From NCBI RefSeq assembly GCF_051209875.1, contig NZ_JBNTQY010000001.1:930001-994000 (forward strand): a stretch of DNA of 64,000 nt. Reading direction: 5' to 3'. Numbering within the stretch: position 1 is the stretch's first letter; every line of letters begins with the position of its first letter. Shown one piece after another: positions 26,180-34,433 of the stretch. Both the position numbers and the translations under genes were made by a program. The stretch comes from Emticicia sp051209875. GTDB lineage: Bacteria > Bacteroidota > Bacteroidia > Cytophagales > Spirosomataceae. Below the pieces are notes generated by a model. It ran no database searches. It saw only the letters and a list, made by a program, of their open reading frames with translations, and was not told where the DNA came from.

Positions 26180-28294
26180 ATGAAAAAGCTATTTGAAATT
26201 ATTCCATCAAACCTTAGTTCGGCATTAGGCTGGACACTTATTCACTCAATTTGGCAAGGAATTGCTATTGTGTTGATATTCAGTATTTTGTATTATTTTT
26301 ACAAGCCTTCAAATACTCGTTATTGGCTAGGGCTTGGTGCTTTGTGTTTACAATTTTTATCTTCGTTAGTCAGTTTTATTGCAATTTATGAGCCCGTCAA
26401 AAATTTAAGTTATGTATCAGAAAATCAAGTATTTTCAAACTTTTTGACTCAAACATCTAATTTGGCATTTACACCCAAAAAATTAAGTTTTTTGCAACAA
26501 GTTGAGTTATTCTTGCAAAGTAATCTTGATTTATTCGTTACTTTCTGGATGATTGGTACAAGTATTTTATTGCTTCGTTTGGTGCTTGGTTTTACTTATG
26601 TACAAGGCTTGAAAGTACAACAAGTAAAGCCGATAAGTACTGATATTCAGGAGTTGATGGATAAGCTTCTTGAAAAAATACAAATGCCTACTACTATTAA
26701 ATTGCTCGAATCAGCCCGTGCAACTGTACCAATGACAATTGGTTGGTTAAAACCAGTTGTTTTGCTACCAGTTGGAATAACTACTGGGCTGTCAGTCAAG
26801 CAGTTAGAGGCTATTTTGGCTCATGAATTGGCACATATCAAACGCTATGATTATTTGGTCAATATCTTCCAAAACTTTGTTGAGATCCTGTTTTTCTTTC
26901 ATCCTGCAACATGGTTTATTTCGGCAAAAGTACGTGACGAAAGAGAAAACTGTTGTGATGATTATGCCGTCAAAATCTGTGGTGATAGAATGATTTTAGC
27001 AAAAGCTCTTACGCAAGTAGCAAGCTACCAACAACAACCACGTTTGGCAATGGCATTTGGGGCAAAACGCCAAACTTTTATGGATAGAATTAAAAGAATT
27101 ATTGGCATAAATGACTCAAAACCAATGAGTTATGGCAATTGGGCTGCTGTATTAGGAATGATTTTGGTGGTTGCTTTGGGTGTAGTTTATGCACAAAAAG
27201 AAACAACAAAAAAAGATAAAACATTGACGAGCAAGCAATTAATTGAAACAAAAAAGTCATTGGATTTAGCTGTTAAAAATAGTGTTATGAACAAACAAAA
27301 CATAGCTATATCAGATACTTCTGCTCTTGATGAAGTAGAAGCCGAAATGGAGCGTTTGGGTAAGGAGATGGAAAAATATGGCAAAGAAATGGAGATTTAT
27401 GGCAAACAAATGGAAGAGAAATATGGCCGACAAATGGAAAAGCATGGAGCTGAAATGGAACAAATTCAACGCAAAATGCAGCTTCCACAGAAAAAAATTC
27501 AAGAACTTTCGATAGAAATGCAAGAGGCAAGTTTGGCAATGCAAAAATTAGAAATGAAATATGATGATGGAAAGATGCCAGCCGAAGTCAAACATAAAAT
27601 CGCAGATTTACAGAAAAAAGAGCGTGAATTAGAAAAATTGATGCACCAACAAGAAGCAGAAATGAATAAAATTGAAGCAGAAATGCGACCTTTTGAACAA
27701 AAAATGAATAGTTTACAATCTCCTATGGATAGTCTCAGTCGATTGATGGAACGTTACAGTAAGCCAATGGATAGTTTGGGAAGAATCATGGAAGAAAAAG
27801 GAAAAGTACTTGAAAAATTGGCCAAAGAAGAAGAAGTACGTTTCAAAAAACAAATGCTTGATTTTGCAGATATGCTTTTCAATGCAGGTTTGATAAAAGA
27901 TAAAAAAGATTTTGAAGTACGTTTGAAGGGTGAAAAGCTTTTAATTGATCTTGAACCCCAAACACCAGCAGTTTATGAAAAAGTTTGGAATTGGATTAAC
28001 CAAACTTGGGGTAGTCGTCATAAAAACATTGGCGAAAAAGATTTGAGAATTAGCGTGAAAGGCGATAATATTAATTTTAACACTTATGGTAAAAACTATA
28101 ATTATAATCGTTCAGGATACCTTTCAGCTCCAATGCCACCTTTGCCTTTGATGAGAGAAGTTTCACCAACTCCAAGAGTAGCACCTTCAGCTCCTCGTAG
28201 TTCGTATGCACCAACACCTACGCCACGAGTAGCACCTCGTCCAGCGAGAGTTAGCACACCAATTCCACCAAAAGCACCCAAAGTAGAAGAATGA
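26180..28294 (+). CDS. BlaR1/M56-family membrane metallopeptidase with Met-rich heptad coiled coil
   Basis: 704 residues. The N-terminal M56 part has hydrophobic segments at about 15-33, 42-72 and 118-135, a zinc motif HELAH (215-219) in AILAHELAHIKRYDYLVN, and ERENCCDDYA further on. A further transmembrane segment (about 317-335, WAAVLGMILVVALGVVYA) leads to the exterior. In place of the penicillin-binding sensor of BlaR1 there is a coiled coil (about 375-560) rich in Met, Glu, Lys, with repeats of the heptad EMEKYGK, then a small C-terminal domain and a Pro/Arg/Ser-rich tail (TPRVAPSAPR). In this family, signal binding activates the protease, which inactivates the BlaI partner. The signal here is unknown. 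It is in an operon with the repressor. Confidence 0.88.
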   Translation: MKKLFEIIPSNLSSALGWTLIHSIWQGIAIVLIFSILYYFYKPSNTRYWLGLGALCLQFLSSLVSFIAIYEPVKNLSYVSENQVFSNFLTQTSNLAFTPKKLSFLQQVELFLQSNLDLFVTFWMIGTSILLLRLVLGFTYVQGLKVQQVKPISTDIQELMDKLLEKIQMPTTIKLLESARATVPMTIGWLKPVVLLPVGITTGLSVKQLEAILAHELAHIKRYDYLVNIFQNFVEILFFFHPATWFISAKVRDERENCCDDYAVKICGDRMILAKALTQVASYQQQPRLAMAFGAKRQTFMDRIKRIIGINDSKPMSYGNWAAVLGMILVVALGVVYAQKETTKKDKTLTSKQLIETKKSLDLAVKNSVMNKQNIAISDTSALDEVEAEMERLGKEMEKYGKEMEIYGKQMEEKYGRQMEKHGAEMEQIQRKMQLPQKKIQELSIEMQEASLAMQKLEMKYDDGKMPAEVKHKIADLQKKERELEKLMHQQEAEMNKIEAEMRPFEQKMNSLQSPMDSLSRLMERYSKPMDSLGRIMEEKGKVLEKLAKEEEVRFKKQMLDFADMLFNAGLIKDKKDFEVRLKGEKLLIDLEPQTPAVYEKVWNWINQTWGSRHKNIGEKDLRISVKGDNINFNTYGKNYNYNRSGYLSAPMPPLPLMREVSPTPRVAPSAPRSSYAPTPTPRVAPRPARVSTPIPPKAPKVEE

Positions 28295-28299
28295 GGACT

Positions 28300-28324
28300 G
28301 GTAGAGACGCATTGAAATGCGTCT
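28300..28324. repeat. Palindromic element GAGACGCATT..AATGCGTCTC
   Basis: A perfect 10-bp inverted repeat (GAGACGCATT/AATGCGTCTC) with a 2-base spacer, directly after the BlaR1-type gene. Similar palindromes are scattered in intergenic DNA of many bacteria; it may be a small dispersed repeat rather than part of the terminator. Confidence 0.6.
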
Positions 28325-28354
28325 CCAAAAACACATCGCACGAAAAGTAAAAAA

Positions 28355-28385
28355 AATGTGCCACTTTTATTAAAAGTGGCACATT
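28355..28385. terminator. Bidirectional terminator between convergent genes
   Basis: Stem AATGTGCCACTTTTA with TAAAAGTGGCACATT. It lies between the plus-strand M56 gene and the minus-strand DUF1080 gene; on the minus strand it is followed by a long T run (complement of the A tract at 28349-28356). Confidence 0.8.
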
Positions 28386-28409
28386 CTTACAAATGTTACT
28401 AACAATTGA

Positions 28410-29192
28410 TTACAATCTTCTAATCCAAATATTTTTGAATTGTGTTTTATTGTTATGGTCTTGCAAATGAATCACATCTTCACCATGAGCAGTAGTATAT
28501 AAGTGTAAACCAATATAGTTGGTAAGTCCTAAAATCGAAGTATTATTTTGAACCAAAACGCCATTGTGCAAAACAGTGATGCGTGCAGGATAGTCTAAAC
28601 GACCATCGGGCTTGAATCGAGGAGCTGTATAAATCACATCATAAGTGTTCCACTCTAATGGACTACGCATGGCATTTACAAGCGGTGCGGTGTCTTTGTA
28701 GATACTTCCAGCTTGACCATTGCGGTAGGTACGGTTTTGGTAAGAATCTAAAATCTGTAATTCATAGCGGTCTTGAAAGAAAACACCACTATTGCCACGA
28801 CCTTGGCTTGCACCTGCAACTTCATCTGGTGCTGAAAATTCGATATGTAATTGACAGTCACCAAATTTCAATTTGGTTTTGATATCGCCTGTACCTGGTA
28901 CGACCTCCATTCTACCATCAATAACCAACCATTTGGCTGGAGAACCGTCTTTAGCACTAACCCATTGTGATAAATCTTTGCCGTCAAATAATATGATTGC
29001 ATCAGATGGGGCATCTGCACTGGTTTTACCAGGTGTTACAACAGCAACCTCTGGCTCCCAAATCTCTGTCATTTCTGGTTTCATAGGCATTGGAGAAACG
29101 GCAGGTGGAGTGGAAGTTTGTTGAGCGTTAGATGAACAACTAAAAAGCACAACGATTGTAAATGCTGAAATAATGATTTGTATTTTTTTCAT
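28410..29192 (-). CDS. DUF1080 (3-keto-disaccharide hydrolase-type) lipoprotein
   Basis: 260 residues. A lipoprotein signal ends FSCSSNA (Cys19). After a Pro/Met-rich linker the DUF1080 beta-sandwich runs from about 62 to 260: ILFDGKDLSQWVSAKDG near its start, GDCQLHIEFSAPDE, GNSGVFFQDRYELQILDSY in the middle and GLHLYTTAHGEDVIHLQDH near the end. This concanavalin-like fold includes 3-keto-disaccharide hydrolases and many plant-polymer-associated secreted proteins of Bacteroidota and Planctomycetes. Substrate unknown; a periplasmic or surface role in carbohydrate use is likely. It converges on the BlaR1-type gene. Start ATG 29192 is preceded by a TACATTTG box. Confidence 0.88.
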   Translation of the reverse strand: MKKIQIIISAFTIVVLFSCSSNAQQTSTPPAVSPMPMKPEMTEIWEPEVAVVTPGKTSADAPSDAIILFDGKDLSQWVSAKDGSPAKWLVIDGRMEVVPGTGDIKTKLKFGDCQLHIEFSAPDEVAGASQGRGNSGVFFQDRYELQILDSYQNRTYRNGQAGSIYKDTAPLVNAMRSPLEWNTYDVIYTAPRFKPDGRLDYPARITVLHNGVLVQNNTSILGLTNYIGLHLYTTAHGEDVIHLQDHNNKTQFKNIWIRRL

Positions 29193-29769
29193 CTTAATTA
29201 ATAAGGTTGATTTTTGATTTTCAAATGTAATAAAGTTTTGTGAATCAAAATGAAATAGTGTACGAAAATGACATTAAAATGTACGAAAATGGACAATTTT
29301 TCGACGAAACATATTTTTTTAAATTTGTTATTTGATTATTAAAGTATTGATAATCAACTGGTTATGTGTTTTTTAACAAATCTTAATTTTTTTTGGCACG
29401 AGTTTGTCATATATATAAATATCAGAATGGCAAAATTAACTTAAAAACAAAATATTATTCTGTAATTGACTATTTACATAGTGTTTTTTATAAAAATAAA
29501 GAATTATATTTTGTTACAAGGTGTATTTTTGGCCATCTAATCTAATTACCGTTCGTCCTTTTAAAATAACCATTTGAGTAGTTTGTATTACATAGTACCA
29601 AGTTTTACCCATACCTTTGAATCATCAAACAAGGCAACAAAAATTAAAAGAGCAAGAGTAGCATTATATAATAAATGAAGTTTCATCACATAGTTTACTT
29701 ACTTCATCACTAATCTTACTTGAGCAAAATTTGAGACGCTAAATTTGAGACATCAAAATAAAAAAAATA
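29193..29769. other. Long AT-rich region before the triplicated genes
   Basis: About 580 bp. It carries the DUF1080 promoter at one end and must carry the promoter for the small secreted protein genes at the other. On the minus strand a 29-codon frame (29685-29599) resembles a signal peptide (MKLHLLYNATLALLIFVALF) but stops soon after; it may be a remnant. Nothing else could be supported. Confidence 0.35.
29222..29229 (-). promoter_or_regulatory. -7 promoter box TACATTTG for the DUF1080 gene
   Basis: Minus-strand TACATTTG fits TAnnTTTG, 29 bp before ATG 29192. A TTTG (complement of 29246-29249) lies 16 bp further upstream, slightly closer than the usual -33 spacing. Confidence 0.45.
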
Positions 29770-29816
29770 GAAAAAGCTATAAACATTAAAACTTGCGGTT
29801 TGCCGCTCACAAAATT
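29770..29816 (+). promoter_or_regulatory. Conserved leader 1 with UUUG-tetraloop hairpin
   Basis: GAAAAAGCTATAAA (29770-29783), then TTGCGGTTTGCCGCTCAC and AAAATT directly before ATG 29817. GCGG and CCGC (29795-29806) pair around a TTTG loop. The same block precedes copies 2 and 3, identical except TTCG in the loop, although gene 3 has diverged strongly in its coding part. Confidence 0.75.
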
Positions 29817-30224
29817 ATGAAAAAGTTAACATCAATTATCGCCATCGCTTTATTAGCAACAACAACTGTTTTCAACGCAAATGCAGAAGACAAAAAAACA
29901 GCAACAACAAACACATCATCAAGCTCGGTGTTTGAGTACAAAAGTAGCCAACTTAATGTAGGTATGTATGAATCTGGCAAAGTAAACTCAATGAAATTGA
30001 ATTTAGCTTTGACTAAAGATGCAGGCAAAAAAGCAACCATCAAATTGATGGATAGCAAAGGTACAGTTTTGAACGAAGAAAGAATTGGAAAGAAATTGAC
30101 GGGTTATAACTTCCGTTTCGATTTCAGTACTGTTGAGGCAGGAAAATATTTCATCGAAATCACAGAAGGTGACAGCATTATCACAAAAGAAATTATTAAA
30201 TCAACGAACACTTTGAGTTATTAA
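29817..30224 (+). CDS. Small secreted protein, tandem copy 1
   Basis: 135 residues from ATG 29817. A signal peptide (MKKLTSIIAIALLATTTVFNANA) is followed by a Thr/Ser-rich spacer and a domain of about 95 residues with LNVGMYESGKVNSMKLNLAL, IKLMDSKGTVLNEERIGKK and a final GKYFIEITEGDSIITKEI. The pattern of alternating strands and the ending resemble a small immunoglobulin-like or T9SS-tail-like beta-sandwich standing alone. I do not recognise a named family. It is the first of three tandem genes spaced exactly 539 bp apart. The frame is open upstream through the hairpin leader to a TTG at 29793 (extra residues LRFAAHKI), but starting at ATG gives a normal signal peptide. Function unknown. Confidence 0.8.
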   Translation: MKKLTSIIAIALLATTTVFNANAEDKKTATTNTSSSSVFEYKSSQLNVGMYESGKVNSMKLNLALTKDAGKKATIKLMDSKGTVLNEERIGKKLTGYNFRFDFSTVEAGKYFIEITEGDSIITKEIIKSTNTLSY

Positions 30225-30299
30225 TTTCCATACATCAAGTAATATGACCGATTATGGTAAAACTTGAAACGCATCATTCACACAACTCATCTTATAATT

Positions 30300-30355
30300 G
30301 AAAAAGCTATAAAATTAAAAACATTTAACATTTGCGGTTCGCCGCTCACAAAATT
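30300..30355 (+). promoter_or_regulatory. Conserved leader 2 with UUCG-tetraloop hairpin
   Basis: GAAAAAGCTATAAA at 30300-30313 and the hairpin GCGG-TTCG-CCGC at 30334-30345, then CTCACAAAATT before ATG 30356. Upstream, ACCGATTATGGTAAAACTTG (30247-30266) is repeated almost exactly before copy 3. Confidence 0.75.
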
Positions 30356-30763
30356 ATGAAAACGTTACAATCAAAAATCGCCATCGCTTTATTAGCAACA
30401 ACAGTATTCTTCAATGCAAACGCAGAAGACAAAAAAACAACAACATCAAATACATCGTCGAGTACGATGCTTGAGTACAAAAGTAGCAATCTGAATGTAG
30501 GTATGTATGAGTTGGGTAAAGTTAATTCAATGAAATTAAACATGGCTTTGACAAAGGATGCTGGTAAAAATGCCATAGTAAAAATAATGGACGAAAAAGG
30601 TGCAGTATTAAATGAAGAAAGAATTGGAAAGAAATTGACAGGCTATAATTTCTGCTTCGATTTCAACAATGTTAAAGTTGGTAAATATTTTATTGAAATC
30701 ACTGAGGGGGATAATATTATTACCAAAGAAATTATCAAATCAAACAATACTTTGAGTTACTAA
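30356..30763 (+). CDS. Small secreted protein, tandem copy 2
   Basis: 135 residues, closely similar to copy 1 over its whole length: the same signal peptide type (MKTLQSKIAIALLATTVFFNANA), LNVGMYELGKVNSMKLNMAL, IVKIMDEKGAVLNEERIGKK and the ending IIKSNNTLSY. The differences are spread out and mostly conservative, so the copy seems to be under selection and not decaying. It begins exactly 539 bp after copy 1 and has its own copy of the hairpin leader. Function unknown. Probably periplasmic or surface-exposed. Confidence 0.8.
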   Translation: MKTLQSKIAIALLATTVFFNANAEDKKTTTSNTSSSTMLEYKSSNLNVGMYELGKVNSMKLNMALTKDAGKNAIVKIMDEKGAVLNEERIGKKLTGYNFCFDFNNVKVGKYFIEITEGDNIITKEIIKSNNTLSY

Positions 30764-30838
30764 TTCCACTCATCAAGCAATACAACCGATTACGGTAAAA
30801 CTTGAAACGTATAGTACACACAACACATCTTATAATCG

Positions 30839-30894
30839 AAAAAGCTATAAAATTTAACAACATTCAAAACTTGCGGTTCGCCGCTCACAAAATT
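30839..30894 (+). promoter_or_regulatory. Conserved leader 3 with UUCG-tetraloop hairpin
   Basis: GAAAAAGCTATAAA (30838-30851), then GCGG-TTCG-CCGC at 30873-30884 and CTCACAAAATT before ATG 30895, exactly 539 bp after leader 2. The ACCGATTACGGTAAAACTTG block lies at 30786-30805. Confidence 0.75.
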
Positions 30895-31299
30895 ATGAAA
30901 AAGAACTTAAAAAACTTCGCAATGGCTCTTGTAGCTGGAATCTTCACATTCTCAACAGTATTGGCAGCTGAACCAGTGGAGACAAAATTAGATGCAAACA
31001 AAACATTTGGTGTTGGTATGTATCGCATCGTAAATTCGATGAAAGTAAATGTTGCAGTTGAAAAATTAAAAGGTAATACCGTAGAGATTACTTTAAAAAA
31101 TGAAAGAAATGAAACCATATATACCGAATTTGTAGGTAAAAAATTGGTTAAATTTTCAAAGAAATTTGATTTGACAGGCTTGGCTGATGGTAAGTACCGT
31201 TTTGAAATTACCAATGGGAAAGAAAAGATCACGAAAGAAGTTAATTTAGAAACACGTCAACCAATACCCGCAGATTATCGCACCGTTGAGGTTAAGTAA
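30895..31299 (+). CDS. Small secreted protein, divergent tandem copy 3
   Basis: 134 residues from ATG 30895. Signal peptide MKKNLKNFAMALVAGIFTFS to VLAAEP. The mature part keeps the family pattern (FGVGMYRIVNSMKVNVAVEK, GNTVEITLKNERNETIYTE, VGKKLVKFSKKFDLTGLADG, KYRFEITNGKEKITKEVNL) but differs from copies 1 and 2 at most positions and adds a tail RQPIPADYRTVEVK. An upstream TTG/ATG extension through the leader is possible but less likely. It is followed by a strong terminator, marking the end of the cluster. Function unknown. Confidence 0.78.
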   Translation: MKKNLKNFAMALVAGIFTFSTVLAAEPVETKLDANKTFGVGMYRIVNSMKVNVAVEKLKGNTVEITLKNERNETIYTEFVGKKLVKFSKKFDLTGLADGKYRFEITNGKEKITKEVNLETRQPIPADYRTVEVK

Positions 31300-31347
31300 T
31301 CATATCAAAAGATAAGAAACATTAGTATTTTAGTTTAGGGGATTTGG

Positions 31348-31377
31348 ACAGCGTCGTGGTATTTTCCGCAACGCTGT
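31348..31377 (+). terminator. Terminator of the triplicated gene cluster
   Basis: Stem ACAGCGT with ACGCTGT, extended by a further CG-rich pairing (CGTGG/CCGCA, imperfect), followed by ten T. Confidence 0.75.
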
Positions 31378-31443
31378 TTTTTTTTGTTTTATGATGATAT
31401 CTTTTTACTTTCGTAAAATCATATTCAAACCTAAAAAAACTAA

Positions 31444-32118
31444 ATGAAAAAGACGTTCAAAACTTTTATTATTATTTTATTTTCTCTTTCTATGTTTTCT
31501 TTGAAACAAGACAAGCCAACAAAAATTATTTTCTTCGGAGATTCTATCACACAAGCAGGTGTCGAGCCAGGTGGGTATATTACTAAAATGAAAGAGATGC
31601 TTGCAAAACAAGGCATTAAAGATAAATATCAACTGATAGGAGCAGGTATTGGCGGTAATAAAGTATATGATTTGTTTCTTCGCATGGAAGATGATGTACT
31701 TTCTCAAAAACCAGATGTTGTTGTCATTTATATAGGTGTAAATGATGTTTGGCATAAAGCAAGCCATGGTACGGGTACAGATGCCGACAAATTTGGCAAT
31801 TTTTATACAGCAATTATCAAAAAGTTGCAATCGCAAGGAATTAAAGTTATTTGTTGCACGCCAGCCGCTATTGGAGAACGTACAGATAATAGCAATCAAC
31901 AAGATGGAGATCTGAATCATTATTCAAATATTATTCGTACAATTTCAGCTAAATTTGATTGTCCATTGATTGATTTACGTAAAGAGTTTATTTCATATAA
32001 TCTTAAAAATAATTCGAGCAACAAAGAATCTGGCGTTTTGACTACTGACCGTGTACACCTTAATGATACAGGTAATCAGTTTGTTGCCGATTTAATGATG
32101 AAAGCTTTGATAAAATAA
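31444..32118 (+). CDS. SGNH/GDSL hydrolase, secreted
   Basis: 224 residues. A short hydrophobic N-terminus (about 6-20) suggests export. Block I reads IIFFGDSITQAGVEPGG with nucleophile S34; block II glycine is in LIGAGIGGNKV; block III is VVVIYIGVNDVWHKA (GxND); block V is DRVHLNDTG with D202 and H205. All four catalytic elements are present, so it should be an active esterase or lipase-like deacylase. Substrates in this family include acetylated sugars and lysophospholipids; the neighbouring polysaccharide deacetylase makes a carbohydrate ester plausible. Length is normal for a single-domain SGNH protein. Confidence 0.92.
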   Translation: MKKTFKTFIIILFSLSMFSLKQDKPTKIIFFGDSITQAGVEPGGYITKMKEMLAKQGIKDKYQLIGAGIGGNKVYDLFLRMEDDVLSQKPDVVVIYIGVNDVWHKASHGTGTDADKFGNFYTAIIKKLQSQGIKVICCTPAAIGERTDNSNQQDGDLNHYSNIIRTISAKFDCPLIDLRKEFISYNLKNNSSNKESGVLTTDRVHLNDTGNQFVADLMMKALIK

Positions 32119-32124
32119 TTTTTT

Positions 32125-32216
32125 GTTACCAAGAAGCTCGGTTACTACTAAGGTTCACTAAGATTTTATAGTTTATTTCTTTAGTGAACCTTAGTTGAGA
32201 CCGATGCTCGGTAAAA
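32125..32216. repeat. Nested inverted repeat between GDSL and deacetylase genes
   Basis: CTAAGGTTCACTAA (about 32149-32162) pairs with TTAGTGAACCTTAG (about 32181-32194) around a loop of about 20 bases. Outside it, AGCTCGGTTA and GCTCGGTAA form a direct repeat. No long T tract follows, so it is more likely a dispersed repeat or mRNA-processing hairpin than a simple terminator. Confidence 0.7.
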
Positions 32217-32227
32217 TTAGAAAACAG

Positions 32228-33142
32228 ATGAGATTTCCTTTTTTATTCTTAATACTCATAACTTTTGTTACAAAGGCCCAAAAACAAATCGCTATTACGG
32301 TTGATGATTTGCCTTTTGTGCAAGAGCTTTCACTCAAACACGCCCAAGAATCGACCGCTAAGTTGCTTAGTAAAATGAAGAAGCAAAATCTCAAAACAGT
32401 AGGTTTTGTGAATGAGAACTCGGTATATAAATTTGGTGAAATTGACGAGCGAGTAGCTCTATTAGATGCATGGATGGCAAATGGACAGCAATTAGGCAAC
32501 CATACCTTTTCTCATCCATCTTTTAGTAAATTATCCTTAGAAAATTTTGAAGCTGAAACACTCAAAGGCGAAGTCATTACTGATAAAATTAAGCAAAAAT
32601 ACGGACAAACTGAGCGTTATTTTCGCTACCCTTTTTTGCATACGGGTTCGGATAGCCTAAAAAAATATGGTTTTCAAGCATTTTTAACTGAAAAAGGTTA
32701 TCAAAATGCCCCCGTTACCATTGATGCTGATGATTGGCTTTTTAATAAAGTTTATATGGATGCCATGAAAGCAAATAACAAAGATTTGATGAAAAGTGTG
32801 GCTGAAAAATACTTAAAGCATACCGATAACTATTTTGAATATTACGAAAAACTTACGCAGGAAGTTGTTGGTCGTCCAATCAAACATATTTTTTTATGCC
32901 ATGCCAATGCTCTCAATGCTGATTATTTCAATGAATTAATAGAAATTATAAGAAAGCGAGGTTATACATTTGTTACCCTAAAAGATGCCCTTCAGGACGA
33001 AATTTATAGTCGGTCGGAAAGAGTAATAACAAGCAATGGTTTTTCATGGATACATCGTTGGCGAATAACCGATAAGAAAAAAACAAGCCTAAAAGACATA
33101 GAAATACCAGCCGATATTCAGGCTTTGTACGATGGAAAATAA
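32228..33142 (+). CDS. Polysaccharide deacetylase (NodB homology), secreted
   Basis: 304 residues from ATG 32228, which begins a clean signal peptide (MRFPFLFLILITFVTKAQ); a GTG-type start further up would lie inside the palindrome. NodB motif 1 is ITVDDLPF (conserved D-D), motif 2 is GNHTFSHPS (H-x-x-x-H metal ligands), motif 3 is RYFRYPFL. These CE4 enzymes remove acetyl groups from chitin, peptidoglycan or xylan using a divalent metal. The C-terminal part ends with the pattern GRPIKHIFLCHANALNAD, as in Bacteroidota homologues. It lies 109 bp after the GDSL gene, separated by a hairpin. Substrate unknown. Confidence 0.9.
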   Translation: MRFPFLFLILITFVTKAQKQIAITVDDLPFVQELSLKHAQESTAKLLSKMKKQNLKTVGFVNENSVYKFGEIDERVALLDAWMANGQQLGNHTFSHPSFSKLSLENFEAETLKGEVITDKIKQKYGQTERYFRYPFLHTGSDSLKKYGFQAFLTEKGYQNAPVTIDADDWLFNKVYMDAMKANNKDLMKSVAEKYLKHTDNYFEYYEKLTQEVVGRPIKHIFLCHANALNADYFNELIEIIRKRGYTFVTLKDALQDEIYSRSERVITSNGFSWIHRWRITDKKKTSLKDIEIPADIQALYDGK

Positions 33143-33277
33143 AAATAGAATACTTTTTAATATAAAAACAGCAAGATTTTAGGTAAAAACTCTTAATTTG
33201 CATCATATTTCTTTAAATTAGGCTTCATCTACAATTATAATAACATTTTTTCTTTTTAAAATTCAAAAACGTTACTC

Positions 33278-34360
33278 ATGAGTCAATCTTTGATTAAGTC
33301 AGGCGTAGTTACAGGTGAGGCATTGAATGCTTTGTTACGCCATGCCAACGAAAATGATTATGCCCTTCCTGCGGTGAATGTAGTTGGTACTAACTCTGTT
33401 AATGCCGTAATGGAAGCAGCTAAGGCTGTAAACTCACCAGTTATTATCCAGTTTTCTAATGGTGGTGCGATATTTTATGCGGGTAAAAGTTTGCCTAATA
33501 AAAACCAAGAAGCTGCCATTGCTGGAGCTATTTCGGGAGCAATGCACGTGCATCAAATCGCTGAAATGTATGGTATCCCAGTTGTACTTCATACTGACCA
33601 CTGTGCCAAAAAATTATTGCCTTGGATAGATGGCTTATTAGATGCTGGTGAAAAATTCTTTGCTCAACACGGCAAACCATTGTTTAGCTCACACATGATT
33701 GATTTATCAGAAGAGCCATTGGAAGAAAATATCGAAATCTGTGCAAAATATTTAGAGAGAATGTCAAAAATGGGCATGACACTCGAAATCGAATTAGGTG
33801 TTACAGGTGGCGAAGAAGACGGTGTTGATAACTCAGACGTTGATAGCTCGAAACTTTATACACAACCTTCGGAAGTAGCTTTTGCTTATGAAGAATTGTT
33901 GAAAATTTCTCCAAATTTCACTATTGCAGCAGCATTCGGAAACGTACACGGTGTTTATAAGCCAGGTAATGTGAAATTATCACCAATTATCTTGAAAAAT
34001 TCACAAGACTATATTCAAGAACATTTCGGAACGGGCGAATTGCCAGTAAACTTTGTATTCCACGGTGGTTCGGGTAGCTCACGTGAAGAAATCAGAGAAG
34101 CCATCAAATACGGTGCAGTAAAAATGAACATTGATACAGATGTTCAATGGTCAACTTGGGAAGGTATCTTGAAATATTACAAAGACAAAGAAGGATATTT
34201 GCAATCGCAGTTGGGTAATCCAGAAGGCGAAGATTCTCCGAACAAAAAATATTATGACCCACGTGTATGGTTACGTAAGGGCGAAGAAAATATGATTGCT
34301 CGTTTGAAAGTAGCTTTTGAAGACTTAGATTGTATTAACCGTAATGAAGGTTTGATTTAA
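33278..34360 (+). CDS. fbaA: Class II fructose-bisphosphate aldolase
   Basis: 360 residues, full length for the class IIA enzyme. It cleaves fructose 1,6-bisphosphate into glyceraldehyde 3-phosphate and dihydroxyacetone phosphate (glycolysis/gluconeogenesis) in the cytoplasm using zinc. Diagnostic stretches are VVLHTDHCAKKLLPW (zinc ligand H108, catalytic-type D107), LEIELGVTGGEEDGVDN, AAFGNVHGVYKPGNVKL and FVFHGGSGSSREEI, with NIDTDVQW near the end. Sequence and length match the E. coli FbaA branch. Single gene with its own terminator. Confidence 0.97.
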   Translation: MSQSLIKSGVVTGEALNALLRHANENDYALPAVNVVGTNSVNAVMEAAKAVNSPVIIQFSNGGAIFYAGKSLPNKNQEAAIAGAISGAMHVHQIAEMYGIPVVLHTDHCAKKLLPWIDGLLDAGEKFFAQHGKPLFSSHMIDLSEEPLEENIEICAKYLERMSKMGMTLEIELGVTGGEEDGVDNSDVDSSKLYTQPSEVAFAYEELLKISPNFTIAAAFGNVHGVYKPGNVKLSPIILKNSQDYIQEHFGTGELPVNFVFHGGSGSSREEIREAIKYGAVKMNIDTDVQWSTWEGILKYYKDKEGYLQSQLGNPEGEDSPNKKYYDPRVWLRKGEENMIARLKVAFEDLDCINRNEGLI

Positions 34361-34381
34361 TTCTGAAGTTGTTTTTTGAGA

Positions 34382-34418
34382 AATCCTGTAAGGTTTTATA
34401 AACCTTGCAGGATTTTTT
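34382..34418. terminator. Terminator between fbaA and the sensor kinase gene
   Basis: AATCCTGTAAGGTTT paired with AAACCTTGCAGGATT (one mismatch region), followed by a run of nine T on the plus strand. It serves fbaA and possibly both convergent genes. Confidence 0.85.
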
Positions 34419-34433
34419 TTTATGCCAAATAAA

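Noticed and set aside
29597..29685. Short minus-strand frame resembling a signal peptide (MKLHLLYNATLALLIFVALF)
   Set aside because: Stops after 29 codons; the sequence beyond contains further stops. It may be a gene remnant, but I cannot name the gene.
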